Source: Megalobrama amblycephala
Lineage: Eukaryota; Chordata; Actinopteri; Cypriniformes; Xenocyprididae
DNA length: 64,000 nt
Assembly: GCF_018812025.1 (NCBI RefSeq)
Contig: NC_063051.1
Span: forward strand, 4,403,896-4,467,895
Direction: 5' to 3'
How positions within the stretch are numbered: the stretch's first letter is position 1; each line of letters opens with the position of its first letter. A program made the position numbers and the translations under genes. Of this stretch, positions 1 through 13,094 are shown piece by piece. Below the pieces are notes generated by a model. That model ran no database searches and had not been told where the DNA came from. It worked only from the letters and a program-made list of their open reading frames with translations.

Positions 1-1859
1 ATTGTAGGCCATAGGAGGAAAATAATTATCGGCTTATTGGTAATGTATCGACCAGAGTTCGAATATCCATGTATCGCTTTAAACCAGGCAGTTTTAGGTG
101 AAAAAAAATATGCATTAAATTTCAAAAACTTTGAAGACTTGAGGTTAAGACTTTGTGACATTCAACAGTCAGAAATCTAAACTTTGATGTTTACCTGATG
201 TGCAGAAGTCACTGAATTCATGATCTTCTTAGGCAAAATAAGACTTGCCCAATCCCACATTTTCGCCCATTTCACATCAATAATACTTATGGCTGAAGTT
301 TGAGGTTTGTTTTTGAAGCGATTACCAGCGTTAACCCTGCAAATGAGTTCATTCCCGAGACTGACAACTGTGAACAAACATAAAAAGGTTTTAAAAGGCA
401 GCGTCGCACCCGTCCTTTGATGAAGTTACGCAGTATAACAGGTAAACTTGGAGGATGGTGTTTAAGCCCTCTTTAAGCTTGTTAATCCCACCCTGGTACA
501 GACGAAACCCGCTCGGCTAGATCCATGTCAGTCTGCAACCCCTTCCTCGGCCTGGATTTACATGCATTCCTGCTAACGCTGGCTCCCAGCATGTTATATT
601 ACACCAGGTTGTGGGTAGAAACGAGGTTAAATCGGAACTTTCTACGCTTCGTGCACTTACATTTTTCTTCCTCACTGCCGTTCGTTTTTGAAGGGTGAAC
701 ACGCTTGTCTTATTTACAACCAAACATGACTGCTTTTGTAAATTGACTCCTCAATTCTGTTCAGGGGCCAGACACAGGGGAAGGAAGGTTAGCTGCCTGT
801 TGTACGATAAGCTGGCAGAACCTATCAGCTCCTCCGCTAGCAGATAGCGCTCTGTATTTCTGTCATGCTTTATCGCCAGCCGGGGTGAAACTAAACTGCA
901 AGCAAGAGCAGTCTGAGGGGGCCATTTCTGTGGATTACCAAAGCCGACTTTAATTTCAAAGACCAGTGGCGTATCCAGAGAAGGTCTGCGGGCCTCGTCT
1001 GGTGCCGACTGGCAGAATTACCTGGCGTTGGGGCCCACGTTTTTTCCCCGATCATGGTGTATCAGGACCACAGCGCTGGTGTGGCTTCCGGTTGAGCTGG
1101 CTTACGGGGTGTTGTGCCAGCTACTGTGTCTCCCTCCCTCACTTTCTTTTCCCTTCTCCTTTCACCCCCCCCCCCCCCCACGATGAAGTCGACAGGAAAC
1201 GCTCCGCAGGAAGCTGTGGATTTGTAAGGACTCATTAAGAAAGGAGGTGACAGTTCAAATGAGTGGTTTTGAGGCGGCGACAATGCCGCGCACAATGCCA
1301 AAGGGAGCGCTGGCTGCTTTATCACCACACCTCTGAGTCGTTGGGCTACAGCAACCGGAATCAGCCACAATGCCATTATTTTAGCTTGATGGATGAAAGC
1401 GCAGCACAAAATATCAGAATGAATTCGCTCTTCCATTTCCATTCCAAGTCAAGTTTATCCTCGGCCAATTTGGAAGCGTAATCTCCCCTGTATAATTCTC
1501 GCCTTTGTGGCGAAAGACGGTTAAATGTTTAGAAGAAACCTCAGGGAATCTTTAATATTTGTTAGATGTGCTTTCGAATCGCAATTCCTATTGACATTAA
1601 GAAGTGCTCGCCCCCCTCAAGATGTTCGTATTTGTGGAATGTGCGAGGGTTGTTTTTAATATCGGTTATTATTAGAAATAGCATTTCAAATGATATGTCA
1701 CAAGGGAGCAAATATCATTTACAAATCACTAATGACTTCAGAACACTGCTCTAGCCTCCGGTGGAGGATGCATGCAGCACACAGTATGGGAGCAGACGCT
1801 GAAATAAGAAGCGCTGGGAGTTTTTTTTTTTTTTCCGGCATCCGGCCGCCCTCGTCTTA
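1..1859. other. 3' flank of foxp1, no gene recognised
   Basis: ORFs here are short, without family motifs or splice context. A C-run at about 1166-1180 and a T-run near 1820 are low complexity. Nothing else is recognised. In other vertebrates the 3' side of FOXP1 faces a gene desert toward mitf, which fits the emptiness, but no neighbour gene is visible. Confidence 0.6.
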
Positions 1860-2450
1860 ATTCTTAAAAGCCAATCGCTCAAAAGCCCTTCATTACTATG
1901 CATCAAACACAAGAGGTGAGCATTGGCCCTTTAATGGGTTTGTGCTGCTGTTTGTTCTAAATATGCAAATGAGGCGCTAAAATATGTACATGTCCCGTGT
2001 CGAGATGGATTGGGTTTTGGGGGGATTAATTATTCAGGAGGCATTATCATTATTAGGCTTTGCATCTTCTATTAGGATGGATTCGAGGAGGGAGGAAAAA
2101 AAAGCCCTCACCTCATGCCGGACGGCCTGTAATGAGTCATCAATAAAACATTTTCATAATGTCAGGGAGACACAAGTGTGGATGCTTGATCTAATTTTAC
2201 ATTGACTCTCCTGGTCATTAGTTCAATATGGCATGAACACCATTTTATTAAAGATACAGGCGAGAAGGACGCATGCCTGATGTGCCCTGACAGTCCGTGC
2301 ATCAAGATGCTTTTTTAATGTATGTTTAATGGTTAATCATTACAAATAATAGAGAAAATCGGTTTAAAGGCTGCTGTTCAGGAGGATTCTTGTCTCTCGT
2401 ACAGCACGTTGGGTCACGATGAATTATTACGAGATGGTCTGGATTTGTGG
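1860..2450. other. candidate conserved noncoding element, foxp1 3' flank
   Basis: AT-rich, repeat-free block dense in homeodomain cores (TAAT/ATTA) and with an octamer tatgcaaat at 1961-1969, the POU-factor site. The texture is typical of vertebrate developmental enhancers. Called on composition only. Confidence 0.4.
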
Positions 2451-2769
2451 GACTTTTCTTTTTCTGGGGTCACAATGTTGGAAAAACGTGAGGGTTCTCA
2501 GAGCTGTGGTAACCTATAGCCTTGATAATTCACTCTCTAATGATCAAAGTGATGCTTTAACTCTAATAAACTCTGATATATATACATTGCAAAGTATCAG
2601 TCCGATGCGAGATATGAAACGATCAAACTCTTCAATAAAAAGACGACACTCCTCCTGGGTGTAAACTTAAACTTTCATGATCTCAAATCTCAGCAAGTTG
2701 CAAACAATCAAAAGTTGGAGACGGGGGTTCAAATAATAACAGCGGTCTACTTCAAGCACAAGAGGGGGC

Positions 2770-3090
2770 GGCTTTATTGCCACTGAGACATAATAAGTAA
2801 ATGCAAATTGTAACTAGTTAAGCACAGCAAAATAATATGATACCATTGTCTGAGGCAGATTGCTATTATAATGTTAGCATGTGCAAATAATTACATTCTC
2901 TTCCTGATACAATTACATTATTTGTTCTGCTTGTATTATACACCAATAAAAGCAAACATCATATTAGGATTCATGGCACTTTTCGCTTTGCATTATCAAT
3001 ATGTGGAAATAATTGTCTGCTGAGAGATTAAATTACATTATTGTGTATCTTTTTCATGCCTAATAAATAATGATGGATGGCTTTTATTTT
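2770..3090. other. candidate conserved noncoding element, foxp1 3' flank
   Basis: About 320 bp with many TAAT/ATTA cores, atgcaaat-like words at about 2800 and 2878, and no repeats or ORF of note. It is the most enhancer-like block of the left flank by eye. Not verified by alignment. Confidence 0.45.
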
Positions 3091-4559
3091 CATCACCACC
3101 TGCAACCATTTTATCTTCCCCCTGAATGTTAAAAATGAAAGAAAAAAGAGAGGGAAGTAGATAAAGAAACAGGAGGCGAGTGTTGTCGAAATAAAGCGGG
3201 AGGGAGACGGAACGTGACGTGCCAGAATTCGCGAAACCGCCGAGTTTGAGCGTTTGTTCCTGGCAGGAAAACACAAAAACGAGAGCTTGCGAGTCGGGAA
3301 GTGACAGATTAAATCAGTTTGCCATTTCCACTTATACGGACGTAGGAATATTAAAGCTCGAGATGTATTGTGAACGCATCGTTCCTGTCGATGCGCTGTT
3401 AGATCTCCAATCTGCAATCTTAAATACCTGATATTTGCCTAATACATTGAAAATGACTAGAGGTCTATATGGAGTCGCACTGCGTACAATATACATGCAT
3501 TGATGCTACACGGATTATATGAAACCCTCATGCGTTTGCATTTAGGGACAATCTCTAATCCTCAGATCCTCGATACCGTGCCTTTGTCCTCGCATAGTTC
3601 AATTGTCATCAGTGCGTTTGCACTTTGTGGCGATAAGAGGATTGATTAGCTACCGGTCTGCGGGAAGCTTGATGTTTAATTGGCTCCTGTCTTTTTTCCC
3701 CTCCCCGGTACCTGTCAACGCCGAGCCGTCTCACTCCTGTTGCATTTGATGCGTTTCTTGGCACTCGGTTAGGAGAGATAAAACAAGGTAAGGACATTTA
3801 TAGTCCGAGTTAATTGGCGTCGGAAAGGCGGGGGGAAAAAAGCGATTGGTGTTATAACTTCATAACTTCTTAAGTCATGCCTTGTGCACAGCTAGGCATT
3901 GGACCAATGTAAAATTTACATTTTAATGAAATATTTGAATAAGTACTTGAAATTCACTCTAGCTGGGCTCCCAGACCTAAAACCAACATTTCATGTTTGT
4001 GTTTTTGAATGGCAGCGTCGGGGAAATTAACATGCCAGTCATACAGATTAGAGGGGCATCAGTGTAAAGTCAGACCTGCTTCAATCAAGGTTCACTGCAG
4101 GTAAACAGCTGCCATGACATATTTTAATGACAGTTATTTTCCATCCCCTCCCCTGAAGAAGAGCATTAAATCTGGGCTGAAATGAGAGATGCGGAGAGTT
4201 GCACAGACTGAGAGTCACATCAGAAGCTGCATTAATACGTATCTGTAAAAGTGTGTACAGGAGTAAAGGGCTGTAAAGTAAAGGCTCTAATCTCAAACAG
4301 TAATGTGCCAAATATTAATGAGACGGTTGGGGAATGTAGGCCTGCCGCTTTTAGGATTTCACATCCTTCGTCGAGTCCTTGCGTTCACTGACTTTTTTTA
4401 AGCAATCTGTAAAACACAGAAACATTATGACAGAAAACTTTGCAGTTCCACTTAATTGCTATGATATATAAGTACGTTGGAGATTAGAAGTTGTATTCCA
4501 TATATATATGTGTGTGTGCGTGTGTAATACTAGACAGAACGTCTCTCAGACCTACTTTA
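3091..4559. repeat. flank without gene; (TA)n(TG)n microsatellite at 4498-4526
   Basis: A short tatata/tgtgtg compound repeat lies at 4498-4526. The rest is unremarkable, with scattered TAAT cores. No coding region is recognised; the overlapping ORFs at 3028-3431 have no family features. Confidence 0.55.
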
Positions 4560-4860
4560 GTAGTTAAATATGTATTGACCTTAGTTGAATGCATTTGCAA
4601 ATGTGCTTTTTGCACTCCTGATATGTAAATGAAAAGTAAACTTGGTCACATCCATTAACGCGCGGTGGCATAAAGCGGCGAGACTCGTAATTATTCATGT
4701 TGTTTTGCATCATCTAAATTATTCAGATATCCTGCTTGAATATGGAAAATATGTGGAAATTAGTCCAAACAATGCTTCCATTTAACACGAGAGAAAAATG
4801 TTTGATTATATGATCAGTCAGCTTATCATCATGCGGTTTTTTTTTTAATGTGTAAATGAG
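4560..4860. other. candidate conserved noncoding element, foxp1 3' flank
   Basis: Contains atttgcaaat (an octamer-like palindrome), atgtaaat, cgtaattattcatg and a string of ATTA cores, with no repeats. Composition-based call. Confidence 0.4.
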
Positions 4861-5556
4861 TGCTAAGTGTATGAATTGGAATATTTTAATATTTCATTGT
4901 GTGTTTTAAAGCAAAACTATATAATATTCCTAAAATAATGCAAGAATGTCTGTTTTAAAACAAAAATATTTTGAAGGCGAGACACTACTGGCTAAAACGC
5001 TGTTTTTTCAGTTTTCGAGATTTGGGGCTTTTTGGCTTGTTTTCTTTCAGACTGGTGCTAAGAAAACATCCAAAATCCACCTTTAAGCATTTATTTTTTG
5101 GCACTTTATCTATTGGTGTCTAAAGATTTCAATTACAATACACATTTTTAAAGGCCTTTTTCTCAAAATAAGTTTTTTTCTTCTATACTGAGCCATATAT
5201 ATCATGTACACCAAACTTTACAGTTTTATTCCTATCTATATTCTGAAGGTTTTTACAGCGGGATTTATTCATATATAATTTGCCAGATTATATACATTAA
5301 CATTTTATTTCAAAGAAAAATTGTGATTATTTTCACAGTATTTTCTGAATTATGGAGTGATAAAAAGAGATACCCAGAATCCCCTCTGCAAAAACCAATA
5401 TGACAAAAATAAATAAATAAATTAAACACGAATTCTGTACCTGACTTCATTCAATGTTCAGATTTTTGTTCTAAAAATGTATGTAAATTAGCGCATTTTT
5501 AAGTAAATAATGCCTCATTTGCATATTTAAACAACATTTAAGAAAACTTGTAATAC

Positions 5557-5584
5557 AAAAAAAAAAAAAAAAAAAAAAAAAAAA
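5557..5584. repeat. poly(A) run of 28
   Basis: Uninterrupted A run in an AT-rich stretch. It could be the tail of an old retroelement, but no body is recognisable upstream. Confidence 0.85.
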
Positions 5585-5739
5585 GGTTTGAAATTCTTAT
5601 TGTAATCAGTTAGGGATACTTCTGATAACTATTAGTTACTTTTTGTTACCCTATTCACCTGCAGGGTCTCGCCTTAAAATAGTATTATATCAATTATTAT
5701 TGTTTAAGCGTATTATTAATCTTATTTTCTAATGACTTT

Positions 5740-6270
5740 ATTTTTTCTTTCCTTAATTTTCCTACAATCGTGTGCTGATACGCAGCCCTGCGAGGCTTGT
5801 AGAACAGCTGGCAGTAATTGAAACAAAACATTGGCTGATTAATCCAGCATCTGACAACCCATGATCCAAACAGTATGCCTGATGCAAATCAAAAAAACAC
5901 AAGCTCCAAAAACAAGAGGCCCTGGAATGAAGTGGTCATCATCTAATTAACACAAAATGTTTTAATTACAGGCTAAACCAAGCAGCACAGTGTGTCAATT
6001 TAACTGATGCGGTAAGTGGCGGTTTACAATATCAGAAAGTGACAAATAATTGGAATCTAATTGCAGCAGGTCTATTGCCCACCAGTGCCCGAAGCAGCTC
6101 ATCTTAATAAACTTTTCTCTTTTATTTTTTTTAACATCAAACCCGTGAATAGCAAACACTACCGCCCCTGCTAATTGCCACGTCGCAGGATTGGGAATTT
6201 GCCAGCTCTGACTATTAAAGCAAAGCTCTTGTGTGGATTGCTGTTGCATTGCCACACTTTAATTAGAATG
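5740..6270. other. candidate conserved noncoding element, foxp1 3' flank
   Basis: Repeat-free block with evenly mixed composition and cores such as gctgattaatcc, catctaattaac and tttaattac. Enhancer-like texture, not verified. Confidence 0.4.
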
Positions 6271-6598
6271 AAACGAGGGGTAGGAACGGAGTCTTGTTAC
6301 TGCAATTCAATATATGTAAATAAGATAATGCACTAATCTGTCCATTTCATTTCCAAAAGCCTACGCAGACCGTGGGCTCGGTAATAAGGGCTAGACTCTC
6401 GCTTGGTAACACAAGTAGACTGGTGTGAATGACATGATAGAGACAGGGTTTTTTTTGGGGGGGGGCATATTTTCATTTTAAGATCAAAAGGTCTGACTTA
6501 ATTTTTATTTTAACTTTTTTAAAAAGTCTATTTTTTATTCATTTTTTAAGACATCAAGTTCAACTAAATTAAAATGAGAAATGTTGTCTTGGCAACTA

Positions 6599-6834
6599 CA
6601 CTGTTGAAAAAATTCATGAAATATTTCCATTATTTGTTATCACAACATTTTTTCTTTTGTCAAATCAACTTAGATAATTAATTTGGTTCAGATAACATAA
6701 TATTTTGAGTTTCTGTTGATTAAATCATTCGCCTTCATTGTATTAACTCAACTTTTTAATTTCAGTGAATTCAAACTTAAGGCAACTACGTAACTTACTT
6801 TTTTAAGTTAAACCAACAATTCTTTTTTACAGTG
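6599..6834. mobile_element. MITE with TA target duplication, 'cactgt(g)aaaaaa' ends
   Basis: Begins cactgttgaaaaaattc and ends aattcttttttacagtg, an inverted pair, flanked by TA at 6597-6598 and 6835-6836. Length is 236 bp. Internal words such as ttaagttaaaccaac match a very common fish non-autonomous DNA transposon. Confidence 0.8.
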
Positions 6835-7039
6835 TAGCTTAAAGAAAATAAGTTAGTTTCAGTTTTAGTTGTGGTTGACGGAAAATTTATTTATTTCAAG
6901 TCTTATATTATAATATATTATATAAACAATTAATATTACTTACTGTAACTTACAGGACCCTGAAAAGTATATGGATGCTTGTCACACCAAAATGTGAATT
7001 TTATTGCTAATTAATATCACTATTTAATAGTTTATCACA

Positions 7040-7305
7040 TTGATGTAATGCACATTATTGTAGTTAACTAAAACTAAGAACATAAAAAAAATTGTTACTT
7101 GAAATATAATAAACTTTAACTGAAATAAAATCAAATTTTACCTCAGCTAATTTAACTTGATGCACTAAATAACCAAAACTGAAATAAAAAAAAAAATGAC
7201 TAAAACTTTAAAATCAAAATGAAAGGGGTAAATATAAAAATGCAAACTAATTCAAAATATGAATTAAAAACTAGTATCTCAGTGATACTAAAATAACACC
7301 ATGTA
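7040..7305. repeat. dispersed A-rich repeat, 'aactaaaac ... gatactaaaataacac' family
   Basis: A-rich stretch with recurring actaaaact and gaaataaaa words ending in tgatactaaaataacacc. A second copy with the same ending is at 27100-27383 in a foxp1 intron, showing it is a dispersed repeat. Its class is not identified. Confidence 0.6.
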
Positions 7306-7619
7306 ATGTCCTTATTGACATTTTGAACAGTATACATAATACAGTAATTTGCTTCCTAATATTTCAAGTGACTCTTTATCCAAAGACAAACTATAGCAGC
7401 TTAGTGAGAATGGAAGCAGGGCTTTTTACTCTTTTCTATCAGGCATAATAGTAAACCCATCTTTTTTTTTGGTTGGAAACAGGAACAGTACAGACTCTGA
7501 CAGCGGACGAGGAGAGAACTAGCTTCACGCTTATGAGCAGGTAATACTGGAGAGACAACAGCCATAAAATTAAGAAGCTCCAAACACGGGCTAAAATATT
7601 ACCAGCAAAAAGTCTAACC

Positions 7620-8220
7620 ATAATTTTATATTGTTTCCTTTAAATCTTGTCTTCCAGCATCTTTAATTAATAATATCCCCAGTGACATTTATGTATCAGA
7701 GCAATAAGCTAAGCGGGAAACAATTTATGTCACCTAAAGCTTTTTAACAAATCAATGCAACTATTTGTAATTGCTTGTTTCACAAGATTAAAAATGCTTA
7801 GGCCTGATCTCTGTCTGCTGTTTAGTGGCTAGCATGACCCTGTGCATCCCTCATAAAAAGCAAACTCCTCATCATCAGCATTAATTTCCATCAAGAAATC
7901 CATATCGCTAATATTTCTGGGATTTTAATGCAGTAACAATTTATAGCTGGTCAAATGCAGTTACCTAAATTGCTGTTGGTAAAGGACAGTTTAACTGTCT
8001 CTTTTTAATTAGAAGGTAATTTAATGCGCGAGCTGCCACGATAGAGCCGGTCATTATGAACTTCGCGTTGAGCGTTTGATAACAAACAGCGCAAATATCG
8101 GTGTCTAACATCTAATGAAAGACACTCAATAATGTTGTGCTGAAACTGATAAATGATCTGAGCCTTATCTTTGCATGTCATATGTGCATATATGAAAAAC
8201 AATTATCTGTATCTTTTATT
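7620..8220. other. candidate conserved noncoding element, foxp1 3' flank
   Basis: Repeat-free, with tctttaattaataat, tgtaattgcttg and ggattttaatgc words. Similar in texture to the other candidates. Composition only. Confidence 0.4.
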
Positions 8221-8636
8221 ATGGCGTGACCATGTACAGCAGCACAGGTGATGAAAGATGCATGTAATTCAGAAACTGCATTTTTATTGCATCTACATCA
8301 AACATGAGAGTCTAGTTTAGACAGTGCCTATAACAGAGTAGTCAGCAAAGTGAGAAATTAAAGATTTTAGATTGGTGGTCAGTACTGCAAAAGGGGAAAT
8401 TATAGAACAAAAAAAAAAAAGAGAGACATGGAGAAAAAAAAAAAACTTTTGTGAGAGAATTGTGCATATTTAAAGCCATGATCATGATCAAATGACTGTC
8501 ATAGTGATCAGAAGGTCAGAGATGGTTGCGTTTCTGTTCAAACTGTTTGCAATATGGCTTTTTGTTGGGTTTCGGAATATAAAATATTGATATATTTAAT
8601 TGTATGAATTAATAGGTACAAACTTTTGCTTATGAA

Positions 8637-9263
8637 TAGTGTTGGGGGTAATTCATTACAAGTAATCGGATTACTTTTTTCAAGTAACTAGTTAAGTAAC
8701 ACTACTTTCACAACAAAATATCGGAGTTACTTGTTAAAATAAGTAACGCAAGTTACTTTGTTTTCATATTTATTGACTGAGCTCTCCTGCCTTCATGTTG
8801 AGAGAAATTCTGAGTAAATGCAGAGGCGTTGTGTGCGCTGTGTGAACATGATGCTTATTGTAGTTCTAGACTAAAGGTGAGCAAATTTACTCATATCACT
8901 TGCACAAAAACAGATTCAGTATTCCTCAAAATGAATAAAAACTGTGAAATGCAAACTCAGAATATTACGCAAACCTGCAATAATAGAATAAAAACATATA
9001 CTTTATGTATTTAATCTCACTTTATTAACCATGTAGACGTGAATTTGGACTTCACTTGAAGCTTACTTTTGTGTGAAAGGGCCAAAAAATTGAACTTTTT
9101 TTGTTATTAAAAAAAAAAAGTCTAGCCCAAGTGAGAAAAGATAACGTAATGCATTACTTTCCATAAAAAGTAATGTAATTACAGTAATGTACTGCAATTA
9201 ATTACTTTTTTAGGGAGTAACGCAATGTTGTAATTTTTTTAAAAGTAACTTTGCCCAACACTC
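8637..9263. mobile_element. hAT-type non-autonomous transposon, 627 bp
   Basis: Terminal inverted repeats agtgttggg / cccaacact, with sub-terminal aagtaact/agttactt words in both arms. Flanks cttatgaa (8629-8636) and cttgtgag (9264-9271) match at 6 of 8 positions, a worn 8-bp target duplication. No transposase is encoded. It lies immediately beyond the distal candidate poly(A) signal of foxp1. Confidence 0.85.
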
Positions 9264-11343
9264 CTTGTGAGATATACGTTTAAGTTTTATTACCCCATAA
9301 AGAAAACACTGATAAATTTGCTCTGCATAGTTTTTCTGATTGTATAGAGATAGTAGACACAATTCTGTATTATGATGTGTTCATGATTCATAGACTTTCC
9401 TCACAGCAAACCTGTGGGAAACAAGACAACTATATCTTAAAACAAGGTAAATTTGTGTGACACTAAGAAAATATATTTCAGAGAATCATCAAGTTCTTCA
9501 CTGGCAATTTTTTTTTTTTCATTTTAAACAAACCTTGCTATCTTGAATTAAGTCTTAAATCCTTAATAAATTTACTTAAAGCACAATTGCACATTTATAT
9601 GGTTTAACTAGAAAATAAGAGAAATATAGTGATTTTTGCATGCAAGTATTTTCCCTTGTGCTCCGTACACCTGCCTTTATAGCTAATCTAGACCAGAAAA
9701 ACAGGATCTTTTTTCGAACGTATTAAAAACAGCTTAACACAAGGAAAGAAGGGAAAGACCGTACAAAACGTTTCGGTCAATGATAACAGAGACAAATCTG
9801 TTTTGTATTTTACAGTTTTTAGAATCCAAAAACGGAGGATTATCCCCGGATCCATTCCCTCCCCTCTCGCTCACAGATGTCTGCAAGTTTCTTTTTTTCC
9901 CCCCCAGAAAAGCAAGGATTATGAAGTCAATTACATTTGCAGCACAGTTTGCTATTGGAATACATACAGTAGCTCATTTCTTTGTGTTTTTCCGTCTTTT
10001 TTAATAGTAAATACAAAGCAGTTGTGATAAAGCAAACATGGTGATACAAACAGTATTTTTTTTTTGTTCTTTGAAAAGAATCAGGAGAAAATGAGGACAC
10101 ACAAGCTATAATGTGGTGTATGTACAACCTACTTCAACATGAGCTAAAAGAGCAGAGACAGGAAACAGTTTACCGCATGTGAGAAGCAAAATAAATCGAA
10201 GAAGAGAAAGCCGAATGGCGTCACTTAACGATTAAAAAAAGCCTGAGGTTTGGACTGGTTTAAAAGAGAGAGAGAAAAAAGAAAGACCCTCATGATAAAC
10301 AAACTCTGATTTTTATATATTTTTTAAAAGTCTTTTTCTTAAAATAGTTTGCTACAGTTTTAGACTAAACATGCAAGACATACGACTAAGTGCAACTGAG
10401 TGAAATGTTACATCTTTTTCTTAGTTACTCATTCCCTATAGGTTTGAACTGAGGTATGCATACTAACAGTTTCTCATGCTGTATTTCTTCAGTAATGCTG
10501 AGCTACACATGCGGTGAATGCTCTCATCTACCTGCTCAAGAATAACAATCAGAAACAGCCTTCAGATGAGCGCCCGATCCTACCGACTGGCCCTCAGCTG
10601 CCCGGATGCTCGATTCATATAAGTGAACCCCATCAATAAGAAATGCTTGGATAAATTTACAAATAGTAGTAAACTGCCATTAAAGTACCTTGTACCCAGC
10701 TTATTGGTTGACAGGAGTGTTTTTTAATATAAAAAAGTAATAAGTTGACAGACACTAAAACACAATCATAGAGCATTGCCAAGGTTAACAAAAAGGACAT
10801 CGGGAATCCCGGTTCGAATTTACAAGGTAAGTGGCATACAATCTTTGAAATAAAAAAATGGCAAAAAAAAACCCCTCTAAAGTATGAGAACAAATGAAAC
10901 TCTCATCATCGTGTGGTCCAGTTGAAGTTCAGTTCACATTGTGTTATGCAAATGGATTTAAATTTCCTGTGACGACAATGAACAGTCCTAAACTCTTTCA
11001 TCCATATCCTTCTCCTTTATAGCCATCATTTCCTGATAGAACACTCCCTTTTTTCCTTTTCATTGGCCCAAAGACAACATTGCTTTGATTTGGTCGTGTG
11101 TTGGTCTCGATCTCTGCCTCTCCTCTCCTATTTTGGTCACAGGCAAAGACATACAGCTGCCCATCGAACAACCCCTTTGGCTTTTTTTTTGTTTTTTGTT
11201 CACCATAATAAGCCCGACACAGTTTCAGACATTTCATAATTTTTGCGTCCGGCCAGTGCGGGGAACACCATAAGGATATTTGGCCTTTCGTTATTATAGC
11301 TATTGCATGGAACATAGAATATATCAACTTGTAGTATCTTGTA

Positions 11344-11351
11344 TCTTTGGT
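11344..11351 (-). promoter_or_regulatory. candidate miR-9 8-mer site in the 3' UTR
   Basis: The transcribed strand reads ACCAAAGA, a full seed match to miR-9 (positions 2-8) plus A opposite position 1. miR-9 control of FoxP1 in spinal motor neurons is described in other vertebrates. A single 8-mer can occur by chance, so this is suggestive only and depends on the long UTR being used. Confidence 0.35.
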
Positions 11352-12203
11352 AGTCACAGATAAGAGACATAAACATCAACTTAAGTAAAAACAAAATGAC
11401 AACAAAAATGGAAGTAATAAATAAGAACACAGAAAGTGGTTGGTTGCAGTCATTAAAAAAACCCAAACAAAACGCAATCGTGTACGATTTGTAGAAGCCT
11501 AATCTAAAGTCTGTTCTCATCCTCGTCCGCAGTCCCAAAATTTGAATCTAAACTAGCCGGCGGCAGCAGCTTCCAATTCGGAGTTGCTTCCCAGGTTCAA
11601 CTGGCAACAGCCAGAGTCGGAAACGGTCGTTTCCAAGGTGATGTGGCAAGATGCGAATGGTCATAGTGGGCCGCCCCGGTGCCGTAATGCTCAGTGGTCA
11701 TGGCTGTGCCGTCAGCCTCGGTTTGTAATCCCTTTAACATTTAATCCCGTGTGTAATTATTATCGTGTCTAATAACAGAGGCTGAGCCGGTCACTGATGT
11801 GGTGAAACAGATACCCAATGCAGTTTAAAGTCATCCGGACAGTCTTTGAAATGACAGAAGCGAGTCCCCCCCCCCCCAAAAAAAAGGTTCATATATCCCG
11901 TCAATACAATTAGCTTTTGTCTAACAGTTCTCTCCCTGCTGCTTATTTCAACATTTTTTGACATTTCATTTTGCAATACAGATGATGGTTTCGATCAGCG
12001 ATTTGGTTGACGCTAACATGCATCACCACAAAAGGGGATTTTTGAAAGCATAATTTCAGAACGATAAACGTTAACCTGCGTTGATTTCTCTGTCATTCAT
12101 TCCACGTGAAAATTAAACTTCATTGGTGCGTGGAGAGGGAGCCTTCATTACGAGTAGTGCATTTGCAGATGGACTTCATGAGCGGGAAAGAGCACGAGAG
12201 AGA

Positions 12204-12223
12204 GTGTGTGTGTGTGTGTGTGT
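12204..12223. repeat. (GT)10 microsatellite in the probable 3' UTR
   Basis: Uninterrupted tg dinucleotides following an agagag tract. On the foxp1 transcript this reads as a (CA) run. Confidence 0.9.
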
Positions 12224-12563
12224 CGGCACGCAAGGGCAATGTGACTGCAAAGTGGCGATCCGAAACGCTGGGAACAAATGACAGAAAAATACTACACGGT
12301 AATGCGACATTCTGTTTCAATTTCGAAAGGAAAGGAAGAGGGAAAAAAGAGAGCATGAGAAGTCTTAACATTCATCCAGTGCTAAGCACACCATAACTCC
12401 ACGTCATTATTCATGAGGTCTGATCAGTTACCAAAACAAACAAACCCAACAAAAAGATATATAGCTAACAGCATAGAGTAATGAGAGGACACTACATTTA
12501 AATTATTTGCCCAGGAACCCTCAAAACACCAGACAGATATGCTCCAGCTGTGATGACAGCAAA

Positions 12564-13094
12564 CTTAAAGAAATAGTGCACTTAAAAAAAAATGAAAATT
12601 CAGTCATTTTTTCATCGTCATGATGTTCCAAAGCCGTATGACTTTCTTTTTATCCATAAAAACCTACCTCTAAAACCGTTACCTCTGTACTCGCTGCTTT
12701 TTATCATGCATTTACAATTAATGGAGAGTAGAGCTTTCAAGCTTCAAAAAGGACACAAAAGCATCCCGATTACTCATTTTATGAGTATGTTGTAGAGATT
12801 TGGATAAGAAATCACTGAAAATCTTCCCTTCCTGCGAGTTCATCGAGTTCGACACGAGAATCGGCGATTTGCGAACCAATTCACTGAAAAGATCTGACTC
12901 GCTCACGATTCAAACACTGCTACTTGTCTCGTGAACTCTCCAGGGAGCGCATTCCCTTTCGTTATATGAAAGAGCAAGCTCTTCAAAACAAATCATTTTG
13001 TGTTTGACGAAAGAAATGAAGTCATATGGGTTTGGAATGACATGAGGGTGAGTAAATGACAGAATTTTATTTCTTGGGTGAGCCGTCCTTTAAG
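12564..13094. mobile_element. foldback (inverted-repeat) MITE, cyprinid 'atagttcaccc' family
   Basis: Ends begin with cttaaag and finish with ctttaag. The left arm has a degraded 'atgaaaattcagtcat ... ccgtatgactttctt' block. The right arm, reverse-complemented, carries the same words ('gaagtcatatgggtttggaatg ... gagtaaatgacagaatttt' in plus sense). Such elements are widespread in cyprinid genomes. This copy sits about 480 nt after the foxp1 stop, so it may be transcribed in the UTR. Confidence 0.75.
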
